Below, piece after piece: positions 16,425 through 24,896 of a stretch of DNA of 54,638 nt. Numbering within the stretch: the first letter of the stretch is position 1; the number at the start of each line of letters is the position of its first letter. This DNA is from JBKEAJ01 sp047972135 (lineage in GTDB: Bacteria; Bacteroidota; Bacteroidia; Bacteroidales; Prolixibacteraceae): NCBI GenBank assembly GCA_047972135.1, contig JBKEAJ010000009.1, positions 1 through 54,638 on the forward strand, given 5' to 3'. Both the position numbers and the translations under genes were made by a program. The notes beneath the pieces were generated by a model, which saw only the letters and a list, made by a program, of their open reading frames with translations, was not told the DNA's origin and did no database searches.

Positions 16425-17384
16425 ATGAACATAGTAGTATTAGATGCTTATCCTGCGAGTGCTGACGACAGCTCTTGGGATGGGCTTAAAAAATTAGGAG
16501 CTACGGAAGTGTACGTACACACTTCTGAGGGGCAAGTGTTGGAGCGTTCTGCGGATGCAGATATTATTCTGACAAACAAAGTTATATTTAACAAGGACAT
16601 TATCGCCAAACTTCCAAAGCTGAAGTACATCGGGGTGCTTGCCACAGGAGTTAATAACCTTGATATGAGTGCAGCATCAGCGGCGGGTATAACTGTCACC
16701 AACATTCCTGCATACAGTACTGACTCGGTAGCACAAATGGCATTTGCACATTTTCTGAGCGTTGCCAACAAGGTAGAGAGCTACAGCGCGGACGTACGCA
16801 AGGGAGAGTGGGAGCAGTCGAAGCATTTTTGTTTTTACACACACAAGCAAGTTGAGCTAAGTGGCAAGACTTTGGGTATTATCGGATTTGGAAAAATTGG
16901 TCAAAAGATAGCAAAAATAAGTCAGGCATTTGGCATGAATGTTGTTTTCAACAATAGAAGTGATAAAAGAGGTCTGATATCCGGCACAGAACAAGTTGAT
17001 ATTGAGACTCTTTTTAGTGTGTGTGATTTTATAAGTGTAAATACACCTTTAACAGAAGAGAACAAGGAGTTTATCGACTCGTCTTTGCTAAGCAAATGCA
17101 AGGATAGTGTGGTAATTTCCAACACTGGAAGAGGTCTTTTGGTGAATGAGCAAGACATGGCAGATGCGCTTGAGCAAGGACTAATAAGGGCGTACTGTGC
17201 CGATGTACTATCATCGGAGCCTCCAAGTGGCGACAATCCTCTTCTTCACGCAAGGAACTGCTACCTCACGCCCCACATTGCGTGGGCAACGGTCGAGGCA
17301 CGAGCACGCCTAATTAACATAGCTACGGAAAATGTTGAATATTTTATTCGCGGGCGACCGCAATGTGTGTGTAACAATTTCTAA
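16425..17384 (+). CDS. D-isomer-specific 2-hydroxyacid dehydrogenase
   Basis: 319 residues from the ATG at 16425; the open frame upstream is repeat DNA. The NAD-binding fold carries GFGKIGQ at 154-160, and the catalytic trio is present: Arg236 in SNTGRG, Glu265 in SSEPP and His284 in LTPHIAW. This groups with glycerate/hydroxypyruvate-type dehydrogenases (glyoxylate or hydroxypyruvate reductase), but substrate specificity cannot be read from sequence. A lipoprotein gene begins seven bases after its stop, and the first terminator comes after that gene, so the two are probably cotranscribed. Confidence 0.88.
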   Translation: MNIVVLDAYPASADDSSWDGLKKLGATEVYVHTSEGQVLERSADADIILTNKVIFNKDIIAKLPKLKYIGVLATGVNNLDMSAASAAGITVTNIPAYSTDSVAQMAFAHFLSVANKVESYSADVRKGEWEQSKHFCFYTHKQVELSGKTLGIIGFGKIGQKIAKISQAFGMNVVFNNRSDKRGLISGTEQVDIETLFSVCDFISVNTPLTEENKEFIDSSLLSKCKDSVVISNTGRGLLVNEQDMADALEQGLIRAYCADVLSSEPPSGDNPLLHARNCYLTPHIAWATVEARARLINIATENVEYFIRGRPQCVCNNF

Positions 17385-17391
17385 AAGCAAA

Positions 17392-18123
17392 ATGAACAAA
17401 AAAAGATTTCTTTATTCAGCGTCATTTATCATTTTTGGAGTACTGAGCAGTTGTAACAAAGTGTACGAAGACACCACTCCAAACGTTGATAATGACGCTT
17501 TTTACGTATGTACAAACCTCTCAAAAGATGTAGACTCTCCTCCTTCGTACTATTGGTATTTCAGTACGAGCTCCAGTTCACAAATCGACACAGCTGCTAT
17601 CGATGTAAAATTTTATGGCGAATATGCTATGCACAGTAAGGACTCCACAAAAATGACTTATGTGTACAGCTCTGAAAAGCCCATTCCTATGTCTCACGAG
17701 GACATAACGGTAGAGTTTAGGGCAAGTATTGAAAATGAGAGTATTACAAGCTACGATTTAGTTTTAGGCAAGGAGTATATTGTTAAGCCTGCCATCTTCG
17801 ACAAGCACAGCGAATGGGCATATAAATACATTTATGCTTCGTGGGACATTCCATCAGACAACAAGCACGACAATTTTGATTTGGCACTGTCGCAAAATGG
17901 AAAAGAAATATTCTCATTAAAAGGAAAGGGCAAGGTTCTATCCCCCACAACAGACTCATACTTGCTGACACCAAAAGAGATATTCTCGGACGACATCGAA
18001 ACTATGCCTTCGGGGACTTATTTACTCACCCTTAAGACTCTGAAATACTCAGGTTCTTATTACGGTGATGCAAAGGGGATAAACTGCATGGGAGTTGACA
18101 CTATGACAGTGTACATCAGATAA
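17392..18123 (+). CDS. lipoprotein, first of four tandem paralogues
   Basis: 243 residues from the ATG at 17392; the longer frame from 17332 overlaps the dehydrogenase and lacks a signal. A lipoprotein signal peptide ends FGVLSSC. The mature part begins with an acidic stretch, then DNDAFYVCTN, a central Ser/Thr-rich beta region, VKPAIFDKHSEWA..YASWD, PSGTYLLTLKTLK, and the C-terminal GINCMGVD. The same blocks in the same order occur in the next three genes. No known domain is recognised; predicted mostly beta and anchored in a membrane facing periplasm or surface. It follows the 2-hydroxyacid dehydrogenase by seven bases and is closed by a terminator. Confidence 0.75.
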   Translation: MNKKRFLYSASFIIFGVLSSCNKVYEDTTPNVDNDAFYVCTNLSKDVDSPPSYYWYFSTSSSSQIDTAAIDVKFYGEYAMHSKDSTKMTYVYSSEKPIPMSHEDITVEFRASIENESITSYDLVLGKEYIVKPAIFDKHSEWAYKYIYASWDIPSDNKHDNFDLALSQNGKEIFSLKGKGKVLSPTTDSYLLTPKEIFSDDIETMPSGTYLLTLKTLKYSGSYYGDAKGINCMGVDTMTVYIR

Positions 18124-18144
18124 AAGACAATAAATATTTTACGA

Positions 18145-18179
18145 AAATCGACTTTATCTCTACTAAAGTCGATTTTTTT
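18145..18179 (+). terminator. intrinsic terminator after the first lipoprotein
   Basis: AAATCGACTTTA (18145-18156) pairs perfectly with TAAAGTCGATTT (18164-18175), a 12-base stem with a seven-base loop, followed by a T run to 18179. Confidence 0.85.
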
Positions 18180-18241
18180 GTGTTTGATGACGCAACCTTT
18201 TATCTAAGCCTGCGTCTAAGGGTTGAACAAGAAAAATAACA

Positions 18242-18973
18242 ATGAGAACAATGAATATGAAAAATTTACTTACAGCATTATCGGCAGTGATTGTCGCAGG
18301 TTTCTTTGCAAGTTGCAACAGCACCGAAAGTGAGCCTTACATTTATTATGATGCGTTTTACACGACTCGCAACAACAGTGGCAGTATATATAGCTCACCG
18401 GACTATTATCAGTCTTTCACGGTTAGCTCTACAAGTTCGATGGACAGTGTGAGTGTAGGTTGGGGTTACGGTGCAAATACAAGTCTTAATGCACAAAACA
18501 AGGCAAAGAGCTACTTTAAGAAGGATGTACTTTCCTACTCTCCGAGCAGTTCTGAAACGTATAGCTTCAACATAAAGATGTCGAATGGCGACACTTACCA
18601 AAAATATGACATAATTCCTGCAACCAGCATGGTGGCACCTGCTCTTATAAATAGGAGTTCCGTTACTGCCAACTCCGATACGATCTTCCTGCGCTGGGAT
18701 ACCATACCTGGCAACAACAGAGACTATTTCAATCTTGCTTTAGAGAAAGACAGTACTATATACTTTAGTCTCAACAATGGGTATGCCATTCCTGACACGA
18801 CTTCACGGTTTAGCATAAGTCCGAGTAATCCTTTTTGGCAGCAAGGTGGTACTACAATACCAAGTGGCGATTATCTGCTGACACTTTATACCTACAAAGT
18901 TGCAAGCACAACATCGGGAGGTACAGGTATTAACTGTCTTGGAATAGACACAATGACAATAAGCGTTCCTTAA
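18242..18973 (+). CDS. lipoprotein, second of four tandem paralogues
   Basis: 243 residues, signal peptide ending VAGFFASC, then a short spacer and YIYYDAFYTTRNN. The shared family blocks follow: SSTSSMDSVSVGWG, MVAPALINRSSV, ANSDTIFLRWD, PSGDYLLTLYTYK and the terminal GINCLGIDTMTISV. ATGs at 18242, 18251 and 18257 are all possible starts. The gene has terminators on both sides (18145-18179 and 19006-19042), so it forms its own transcription unit. Function unknown. Confidence 0.75.
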   Translation: MRTMNMKNLLTALSAVIVAGFFASCNSTESEPYIYYDAFYTTRNNSGSIYSSPDYYQSFTVSSTSSMDSVSVGWGYGANTSLNAQNKAKSYFKKDVLSYSPSSSETYSFNIKMSNGDTYQKYDIIPATSMVAPALINRSSVTANSDTIFLRWDTIPGNNRDYFNLALEKDSTIYFSLNNGYAIPDTTSRFSISPSNPFWQQGGTTIPSGDYLLTLYTYKVASTTSGGTGINCLGIDTMTISVP

Positions 18974-19005
18974 GAAATACACTCTTTTCACCATTGAATA
19001 TGATG

Positions 19006-19042
19006 AAGGCAATCGGGGAGCAATCCTGACGGTTGCCTTTTT
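19006..19042 (+). terminator. intrinsic terminator after the second lipoprotein
   Basis: AAGGCAA (19006-19012) pairs with TTGCCTT (19033-19039) and a T run to 19042 follows; the loop also contains weaker pairing. Confidence 0.65.
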
Positions 19043-19061
19043 AAATGAAAACGAAACGAGC

Positions 19062-19763
19062 ATGAAACAGACAATAGTAATACTCACAAGCATAATGTTG
19101 GCAACAGCATTGTTATCAGCATGCAGCAAGGACGATGACCCGGTCATCTACTACGACGCATTTTATGTATCGAGAATACCCAGTAGGCTTGTCAGTGGGA
19201 AAGTAAACTATTATAAGACATTTGAGGTATCATCTGCCAATAGTATTGCCAGTGCCTCAGTAACACTGAACGACAACATTCTAGGAGAGGGCTACACTCT
19301 TGAAAATCAGAATATAGAAGGAGGTCATCTATTTAGCAAAGAAGTTAGTACGGAGACACTTGGCGAGGTAGGCGTTGATTTTAGTGTTAGCCTGAGTGAT
19401 GGCAGCACACACAGCGACGAAGATGTAATTTTGGGCTCGGATTATGTTATATCTCCCTCATTAATAAACTCTTCCTCTCTTGTTGCCAGTCAGGACTCCA
19501 TATATTTTTCTTGGACAAATACGACAGATAATAAAATTAACAGCTATACCGTTAAGATGGAAAAGGACGGCAAATCATTTTTCAACGAGAGCATCAGCAA
19601 CGAATTGACAGAAATAACAATAAGACCTGGCGCTTATGCCAAGATTGAATCCGGCACATATACACTCGGTCTTTACAGCTATAAGAACACGGCAAATTCT
19701 CGAAATGATGCCAAAGGCTATAATTGCATCGGTATCGACGAAATAAAAATAACAATAAACTGA
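19062..19763 (+). CDS. lipoprotein, third of four tandem paralogues
   Basis: 233 residues. Signal peptide ends TALLSAC, then KDDDPVIYYDAFYVSR. The family blocks are present: EVSSANSIASASVTLN, YVISPSLINSSSLVAS, QDSIYFSW, ESGTYTLGLYSYK, and the final GYNCIGIDEIKI. It is followed after 39 bases by the fourth paralogue with no terminator between, so these two may share a transcript. Function unknown; extracytoplasmic. Confidence 0.75.
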   Translation: MKQTIVILTSIMLATALLSACSKDDDPVIYYDAFYVSRIPSRLVSGKVNYYKTFEVSSANSIASASVTLNDNILGEGYTLENQNIEGGHLFSKEVSTETLGEVGVDFSVSLSDGSTHSDEDVILGSDYVISPSLINSSSLVASQDSIYFSWTNTTDNKINSYTVKMEKDGKSFFNESISNELTEITIRPGAYAKIESGTYTLGLYSYKNTANSRNDAKGYNCIGIDEIKITIN

Positions 19764-19802
19764 TAACCATTTTATTAACCATATAATTAAAACAAAATCA
19801 AA

Positions 19803-20546
19803 ATGAAAAAAATTTTGAAGTTCTTACCCATTGCATTTATTGCAATCGCTCTTACATCTTGTAACAACGACGACGACGACTCAGCACGAGTAAGCGTCGA
19901 TGCCTACTACAAGGTAGTCAACACAGGCATGACATCAGATGGAGTTCTGGATTACACATTAGCATTCGACGCGACTTCCACCGGGACAATCGATTCAGCC
20001 AGTGTTTCTTATGGTGCTGGTGCTGCAACCGTAGTGCTTAGTAAACAAGATGCGACAAACGGCTCACACTTCTATGGTGAAACTAATGCTGCAACACCAA
20101 CAGGAAATGAAGGGCTTATCGTTTATGACTTTACTATTACTGAGGGCAGCGGCGGACAAATCCTTACCGACCAGATTAACACGGCAGAACTTGTAGCTCC
20201 TGCATTAATAGATGTAGCAAGTATTTCTGCAAATGCCGACACCCTGCAATTCGCATGGACTGTTGTAGCAGACAATGGACAAGACTATTTCACTGTTGAA
20301 GTAACAAAAGACGGCAGTGTAGTTTATCAAGACGAAAGCAACATCAATGTTGACAAGGGAGAAACAAGCATTGTAATCACTCCTGCCGATGCAGCATGGA
20401 AAGGTGGCGACAAAATCGAGTCGGGATTATACAACATCACCCTATCGACAGTTAAAAAATCTGGTATGACTACTGCCGACACTGGCAAGTTCAACTGCAT
20501 TGGTATAGACGAAGTTGAAAAGACTCTAAGCATTGCGACAGAATAA
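19803..20546 (+). CDS. lipoprotein, fourth of four tandem paralogues
   Basis: 247 residues. Signal peptide ends IALTSC followed by NNDDDDSARVSVDAYYKVV, the usual acidic spacer after the lipidated cysteine. Family blocks: ATSTGTIDSASVSYG, LVAPALIDVASISANADTLQ, FAWTV, ESGLYNITLSTVK and the terminal KFNCIGIDEVEK. It is the most Ala/Thr-rich of the four and has six extra residues after the last shared motif. A terminator closes the cluster at 20573-20600. Confidence 0.75.
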   Translation: MKKILKFLPIAFIAIALTSCNNDDDDSARVSVDAYYKVVNTGMTSDGVLDYTLAFDATSTGTIDSASVSYGAGAATVVLSKQDATNGSHFYGETNAATPTGNEGLIVYDFTITEGSGGQILTDQINTAELVAPALIDVASISANADTLQFAWTVVADNGQDYFTVEVTKDGSVVYQDESNINVDKGETSIVITPADAAWKGGDKIESGLYNITLSTVKKSGMTTADTGKFNCIGIDEVEKTLSIATE

Positions 20547-20572
20547 ACAGTTCCTGTTTATCAAATAAAAGT

Positions 20573-20600
20573 AGCCTCGTGAGCAATCTCGGGGCTTTTT
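20573..20600 (+). terminator. intrinsic terminator after the lipoprotein cluster
   Basis: AGCCTCG (20573-20579) pairs with CGGGGCT (20590-20596), with one G-U pair, followed by five T. Confidence 0.7.
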
Positions 20601-20687
20601 GTTGTGCTAAACTTCCACAAATCGTAACAAAAAATTTCGTTCACTTCACTATAAATTTCTTTTCTTTGCAACTGCAAAACACTGTCG

Positions 20688-21971
20688 ATGATAAAAGCAC
20701 TTCGCAATATCAGCCTGCACGAGCGGGCAATTTTCAACAAACAATTGCTGTACTCCACTACTGAGGGACTTATTAAGGGCTGCTTGCTTCTGAATGAATT
20801 TGTTTTCATTAGGGGCATGAAAGGCACTGATTTTCAGTTAAGTATCCTCTTTCAATTTAGCATGGTGGTATTTGTATTTGCCTTTATTATCAATCAGTTT
20901 GAGCGCAGTGTTGCCAACAAAAAGAAGTTGATACGCATAACGGCAGTTGTGAGTCGTCTTCCTCTGTTTTCGCTGATAGCCATGCACTTTTCGGCACATG
21001 GCAACTACGAGCCTTTCCATCATTATTGGTTTTTATCGGTTTTCTTGATATACTATTGTGCCAATCCGATAATTTTACCCATTCTCAATCAAATGATGAA
21101 AGCCAACTACGAGCCTCAGAATTTCAGTAAACTTTTTGGTTTAGGGCAGACGGTACAAAAGGCATTCACACTGACCGCCACTTTCACCTTTGGTTTTCTT
21201 CTTGATGCACATCCTAATATTTTCTTATGGATATACCCGACACTTGGATTTTTCAGTATTATTTCATTCTTCAATATCTCCACCATTAAATTTACTGATG
21301 TTGTAGAGGCAAAGGCAAAATCCTTTGGCAAGATGGTTTCGGGAGCTATCAGGCAGACCGGCAGCATATTGAAAAACAACGTACCTTTCAGGGATATGAC
21401 TATTGGTTTTATGCTCTACGGTTTTGCGTGGATGTCTACTCATGCGGTGATTACTATCTTCTACGAACGCGCCTTAGGGCTGAAATACTCCGACGTAGCC
21501 CTCTACAAAAATATATTCGACATTATCCCGATTTTTATGTTGCCTTTTTTTGGCGATTTGCTGCCTAAGCTGAAGCCTCATAAATTTGCGGTTATGACCT
21601 TTTCATTTTTCCTTTTGTACATTGTTTTCACAGCAATAACCTATTATCATCCTATACACACTACTTTTTTGGGCTACAAGGTATATTTATTTTTATTTAT
21701 GGCGGCGATTTTCTATGGATTGTTTCAGTCAGCACAGCCGATGATATGGGGTATCGGTTCGTCGTACTTCTGCAAGCCCGAAGAGGCAGGTCAATATCAA
21801 TCTGTCCATCTCACCTTTGTGGGCATCAGAGCCTTGTTCTCGCCTTTAATAGGGATATTGATACTGCACAATATGGGCTATATGACAGTATTTCTGTTAG
21901 CGGGAATAATTCTATTGTTTGCTATCGTGTGGATGTATCGCGCACACAAGCTACACTTCCGTTCGATGTAG
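20688..21971 (+). CDS. MFS-type transporter (12 membrane helices)
   Basis: 427 residues, almost entirely hydrophobic with about 12 predicted helices. The start MIKALRNISLHERAIFNKQL has the positively charged cytosolic N-terminus of the family; segments such as FGLGQTVQKAFTLTATFTFG and IFDIIPIFMLPFFGDLLPKL are typical of MFS carriers, though no substrate-defining motif is recognised. It is a stand-alone gene between the lipoprotein cluster terminator and the convergent cvpA gene; its 3' end overlaps that gene by 50 bases. Confidence 0.65.
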   Translation: MIKALRNISLHERAIFNKQLLYSTTEGLIKGCLLLNEFVFIRGMKGTDFQLSILFQFSMVVFVFAFIINQFERSVANKKKLIRITAVVSRLPLFSLIAMHFSAHGNYEPFHHYWFLSVFLIYYCANPIILPILNQMMKANYEPQNFSKLFGLGQTVQKAFTLTATFTFGFLLDAHPNIFLWIYPTLGFFSIISFFNISTIKFTDVVEAKAKSFGKMVSGAIRQTGSILKNNVPFRDMTIGFMLYGFAWMSTHAVITIFYERALGLKYSDVALYKNIFDIIPIFMLPFFGDLLPKLKPHKFAVMTFSFFLLYIVFTAITYYHPIHTTFLGYKVYLFLFMAAIFYGLFQSAQPMIWGIGSSYFCKPEEAGQYQSVHLTFVGIRALFSPLIGILILHNMGYMTVFLLAGIILLFAIVWMYRAHKLHFRSM

Positions 21972-22494
21972 GCTTATCGTCTTGTTTATCGAAGAAAGTA
22001 TTCTTAAACTCTTCATACCACTTTGTTGCAAAAGGCATGACGGAAGGTGCAATTTTTTTGACGGGAGCATAAAAAAGAGTTCTTGAAGCATATCTGTCGC
22101 TTGTTTCTTTCTCCAAGACATAACTATCGAGCAAGAAAATCAGACAACTAAGCAGAAAAGCGTATTTAAGAGCATTAAACACTGCACCTGCAATGCGGTC
22201 GATAAAACCGAGTTTCACGGCACGCAAGGCGTTTCTAAGAGCTTTGAATATCAAAAATATTATTAGTGCAATAATCGCAAAGGTTATTACAAACGACACC
22301 AGAGGGACATATTCGGGGTCTAGCGTCGTATTTTTCAGTATGAGAGCCGAAGTAAAGAGTGAGAATTTTATTGCCCCGACAACACCTAAAAACATAGCAA
22401 CAAGTCCTGCAATAGAAATAATAAAGCCTCTACGAAAGCCCATTATCACTCCGATACAAATCACAATGCCTATTATTATGTCTATAGTTGTCAT
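21922..22494 (-). CDS. CvpA-family inner-membrane protein
   Basis: 190 residues. The start TIDIIIGIVICIGVIMGFRRGF with the Gly-Phe-Arg-Arg-Gly pattern, followed by three more hydrophobic helices and the FIDRIAGAVFNALKYAF block, is the CvpA (colicin V production) family signature. The C-terminal 50 residues are soluble and overlap the end of the MFS gene on the other strand (21922-21971). The molecular role of CvpA is unsettled; it affects envelope properties in proteobacteria. The isochorismatase-like gene lies 12 bases upstream on the same strand. Confidence 0.82.
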   Translation of the reverse strand: MTTIDIIIGIVICIGVIMGFRRGFIISIAGLVAMFLGVVGAIKFSLFTSALILKNTTLDPEYVPLVSFVITFAIIALIIFLIFKALRNALRAVKLGFIDRIAGAVFNALKYAFLLSCLIFLLDSYVLEKETSDRYASRTLFYAPVKKIAPSVMPFATKWYEEFKNTFFDKQDDKPTSNGSVACVRDTSTR

Positions 22495-22506
22495 GCTGTT
22501 TTTATT

Positions 22507-23388
22507 TTACAGTTTTACATCTGCCGATGTAGTTATCATTGCGCCTTTTTCTTTTGCCATTTTATAAGTGTCCTCCCCTAGTGTTTCAAATCCTGTTACA
22601 GGCGACATACAATCAGACAAAATCAATATTTCAGCATTTATGTTGCCCATCTCATAGATTTGTTTTACAGTGTTTGCCACACAATGGCTTTTAGCCTCGC
22701 CGGCAATGATAATTCTATCAGCGTCTTTGAGCTGAGCGATAAGCTCTTGATTGTAGTCGGTAGACTTATCGTTTTTATCTATCACGTTGGCACGTAGTGC
22801 ACCAAAATGCTCGGTATAAGGGTTCAGTCCTTTTTGATATAATGTAAATCGCGTACCTTGAGTGCGCTCCCAGTTAGAAATAGCTTTCATCAGCGATGGT
22901 ACGATTGCAGCACCAACAGAGCCGATAATGCAGTGTTCTGGCCACACAGTGTGAGTAAACTCTCCTTTGCTTTCGAGGTCTTGCAGGTATTGTATTACCT
23001 CTTCCTTTTTCTCTATTGGCAGATATTCGCCGTCAATCACTTGTTGAGCAGATATTTGCGTGAACACTCCGACTTGTTTCCCATTTTTGTCAGTCCAAAA
23101 CCCGGGATGAGCAATATCAAGCACATGGTGTGAGTCTTGGGTCAGGACGATACTACAGAGTTTATCCTTATTGTCGTTTATGAAACTCACGAGCCGCCCC
23201 ATGTCTTCCACAGCACCGTTTACAAAGAGCGAGCCATCGGGCGAACAGAAGTCATTTTGGGCATCAATAATAAGTAGAAGGTTTTTCTTTTCGTCCATAA
23301 CTTTAGATTTACAAGAACTCACTCCGAATGTCAATGATGCAATAACAACAAGGCACAGAGCGAGACAGGTCAAAATTCGTTTGTTCAT
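22507..23388 (-). CDS. lipidated isochorismatase/nicotinamidase-family hydrolase
   Basis: 293 residues from the ATG at 23388 (the open frame begins at 23442, but only the later start gives a clean signal peptide). The signal ends TFGVSSC with Cys26 as lipidation site. The mature part carries the cysteine-hydrolase triad: Asp42 in IIDAQNDF, a Lys in YQKGLNP near 186, and Cys236 in GEAKSHC. Metal-binding TQDSHHVLDIAHPGFW and WPEHCI resemble nicotinamidase PncA. These enzymes are normally cytosolic, so an exported lipoprotein form is notable. Substrate may be nicotinamide or another amide. Confidence 0.8.
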   Translation of the reverse strand: MNKRILTCLALCLVVIASLTFGVSSCKSKVMDEKKNLLLIIDAQNDFCSPDGSLFVNGAVEDMGRLVSFINDNKDKLCSIVLTQDSHHVLDIAHPGFWTDKNGKQVGVFTQISAQQVIDGEYLPIEKKEEVIQYLQDLESKGEFTHTVWPEHCIIGSVGAAIVPSLMKAISNWERTQGTRFTLYQKGLNPYTEHFGALRANVIDKNDKSTDYNQELIAQLKDADRIIIAGEAKSHCVANTVKQIYEMGNINAEILILSDCMSPVTGFETLGEDTYKMAKEKGAMITTSADVKL

Positions 23389-23495
23389 AATGTTTATATT
23401 ACAGATAGCGGTCGCTTGTCGGATTTTAGACAATATCCACAATCTTCATTTAAAATCTGCGAGCTACACTCATATAGCCCTATTTTCAAGCACCG

Positions 23496-23503
23496 CAAAG
23501 GTA
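23496..23503 (-). promoter_or_regulatory. -7 box TAnnTTTG for the isochorismatase-cvpA pair
   Basis: TACCTTTG on the minus strand, about 107 bases upstream of the ATG at 23388. A TTG lies 18 bases further upstream (23522-23524). Confidence 0.4.
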
Positions 23504-23561
23504 AACATTATAAACGTAAAGCAAGACTAAAACTCAAATATCAAGAAATCAAAATTATTTA

Positions 23562-24047
23562 TTAGTTGTAAGTTCCGAAATCGTCATTACTTTCGTTGTC
23601 GCCCATATTTCCGTCATCCGAAGGTTCATGATAATCGTTAGAATAAGAATCGTCGTTTCTGTCATCACGATGATTCTTTCTATTGTTGTTTCCTGACTGC
23701 TTCCATCTGATAGAGCGGATGAATGCCGAGAGCATTCTTTCAATTTCTTGCGACTCCTCAAGCACCGATTTGTGCATTTCTTCGTCAATTAGTCCTTGTT
23801 TAAGGCAAATATCCAAGCATGTTTGAAATCTAAACAATGCACCTTGCGCACTTTGTAGAAATACAATGATTTCCTTGTCTGCTCTACGGCTGTAGGCTTC
23901 AGCGATTGTCATCGGTACATTCAGGGCATTACGAATCAGTTCATCACCCAATATGCCCATGTTTTTCATTGCTTTTATGTCTACATCCACGTCGGACGCA
24001 AATTGCACCGCTTTTTCCCAAACCCGCAGGTCTCTGTAAATCTTCAT
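23562..24047 (-). CDS. four-helix-bundle protein (S23/IVP family) with Asp/Asn-rich tail
   Basis: 161 residues. Residues 1-115 match the four-helix-bundle proteins first seen encoded in 23S rRNA intervening sequences: YRDLRVWEKAVQFASDV, ELIRNALNVPMTIAEAYSRR, and EIERMLSAFIRSI. The last 45 residues are an unusual low-complexity tail rich in Asn, Asp and Arg (SGNNNRKNHRDDRNDDSYSN ...) absent from typical members of about 120 residues. The function of the family is unknown. The upstream 255 bases hold no gene and no clear repeat. Confidence 0.8.
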   Translation of the reverse strand: MKIYRDLRVWEKAVQFASDVDVDIKAMKNMGILGDELIRNALNVPMTIAEAYSRRADKEIIVFLQSAQGALFRFQTCLDICLKQGLIDEEMHKSVLEESQEIERMLSAFIRSIRWKQSGNNNRKNHRDDRNDDSYSNDYHEPSDDGNMGDNESNDDFGTYN

Positions 24048-24302
24048 CAGTATGTGTATAATTAAATAAGTTAAACTTTAACAATAACTAGATACATTAA
24101 CATCGACATACTTCATCACCATCCCAAAACTGTCTTACCGACAAACAATCAAATCATCCCAAAACGGTATGCAATGTTTTTTGCAAAGTAATACATTTTT
24201 TTCTATTGCCGTAATAATTTCAGAAAAAAAAATTATTAATTAAAAGAGATAATTTTGCACAAAGCCTCTACTTCCCAATATTATCAGGAACTGCAGGGTA
24301 AG

Positions 24303-24764
24303 TTAGTAATTTACACTTGGTACGACTATTTCTGTCTGAATACTAATCGAGAAGTTCTTTTTTTTGAATATTTCGTATTCCGAGCGTGTGTAGGAATATT
24401 TCTGGTTCATAACAGGCACAACAATTCCGGACATAGTGATAGCAGGCGACGAGAATGTCATTTGCGAGGACTTTATTTTCTGATCAAAGATTTTGTTTGC
24501 TTCCGACAGGAAATTTGAAAGGAGAGGGTTCAGTTGATATTCTTTTTCATTTACTGTACTCTGAATCAAATCATCGAAAGCCTTTACTGTTAAGGGTGCA
24601 AAATACTCTGAGGATAGGCTCAAGTCGGTATCAGGCATTAGCTCATAGTTCCCGATGTTATCAGGTTTTTCATATCTTAGAGTATCGGTTTCCTGTGCGA
24701 AACACTTTGTTCCAAGCATCCAAATACTTATAATCACCATGCACAAAAAGAAAACTCTAATCAT
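24303..24764 (-). CDS. small exported protein of unknown function
   Basis: 153 residues. A signal peptide ends near KCFAQE. The mature chain (ETDTLRYEKPDN...) has no motif that I recognise and no cysteines; it ends QTEIVVPSVNY. It may belong to one of the Bacteroidetes-only DUF families of short secreted proteins, but I cannot name it safely. It is divergent from psd. Confidence 0.55.
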   Translation of the reverse strand: MIRVFFLCMVIISIWMLGTKCFAQETDTLRYEKPDNIGNYELMPDTDLSLSSEYFAPLTVKAFDDLIQSTVNEKEYQLNPLLSNFLSEANKIFDQKIKSSQMTFSSPAITMSGIVVPVMNQKYSYTRSEYEIFKKKNFSISIQTEIVVPSVNY

Positions 24765-24849
24765 ATCAAAACTCTGTTACTCTCACGAATGTATCAATAA
24801 AATACATTTCTATGCATCCATAACGTTTCAATAGTAAAGATATTATGTA

Positions 24850-24857
24850 TACTTTTG
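24850..24857 (+). promoter_or_regulatory. -7 box TAnnTTTG of psd-pssA
   Basis: TACTTTTG, 39 bases before the ATG at 24897. It supports the ATG over the TTG at 24855, which lies inside the box. Confidence 0.5.
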
Positions 24858-24896
24858 TCCCTATTAATAAACGCATTCACGACAAAAAGAGCAAAT

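Noticed and set aside
17332..17391. Upstream extension of the first lipoprotein from 17332
   Set aside because: It overlaps the dehydrogenase end and would bury the signal peptide; the ATG at 17392 gives a proper lipobox distance.
24048..24302. Intergenic stretch of 255 bases searched for RNA genes or riboswitches
   Set aside because: A/T-rich without a convincing hairpin, promoter pair or repeat.
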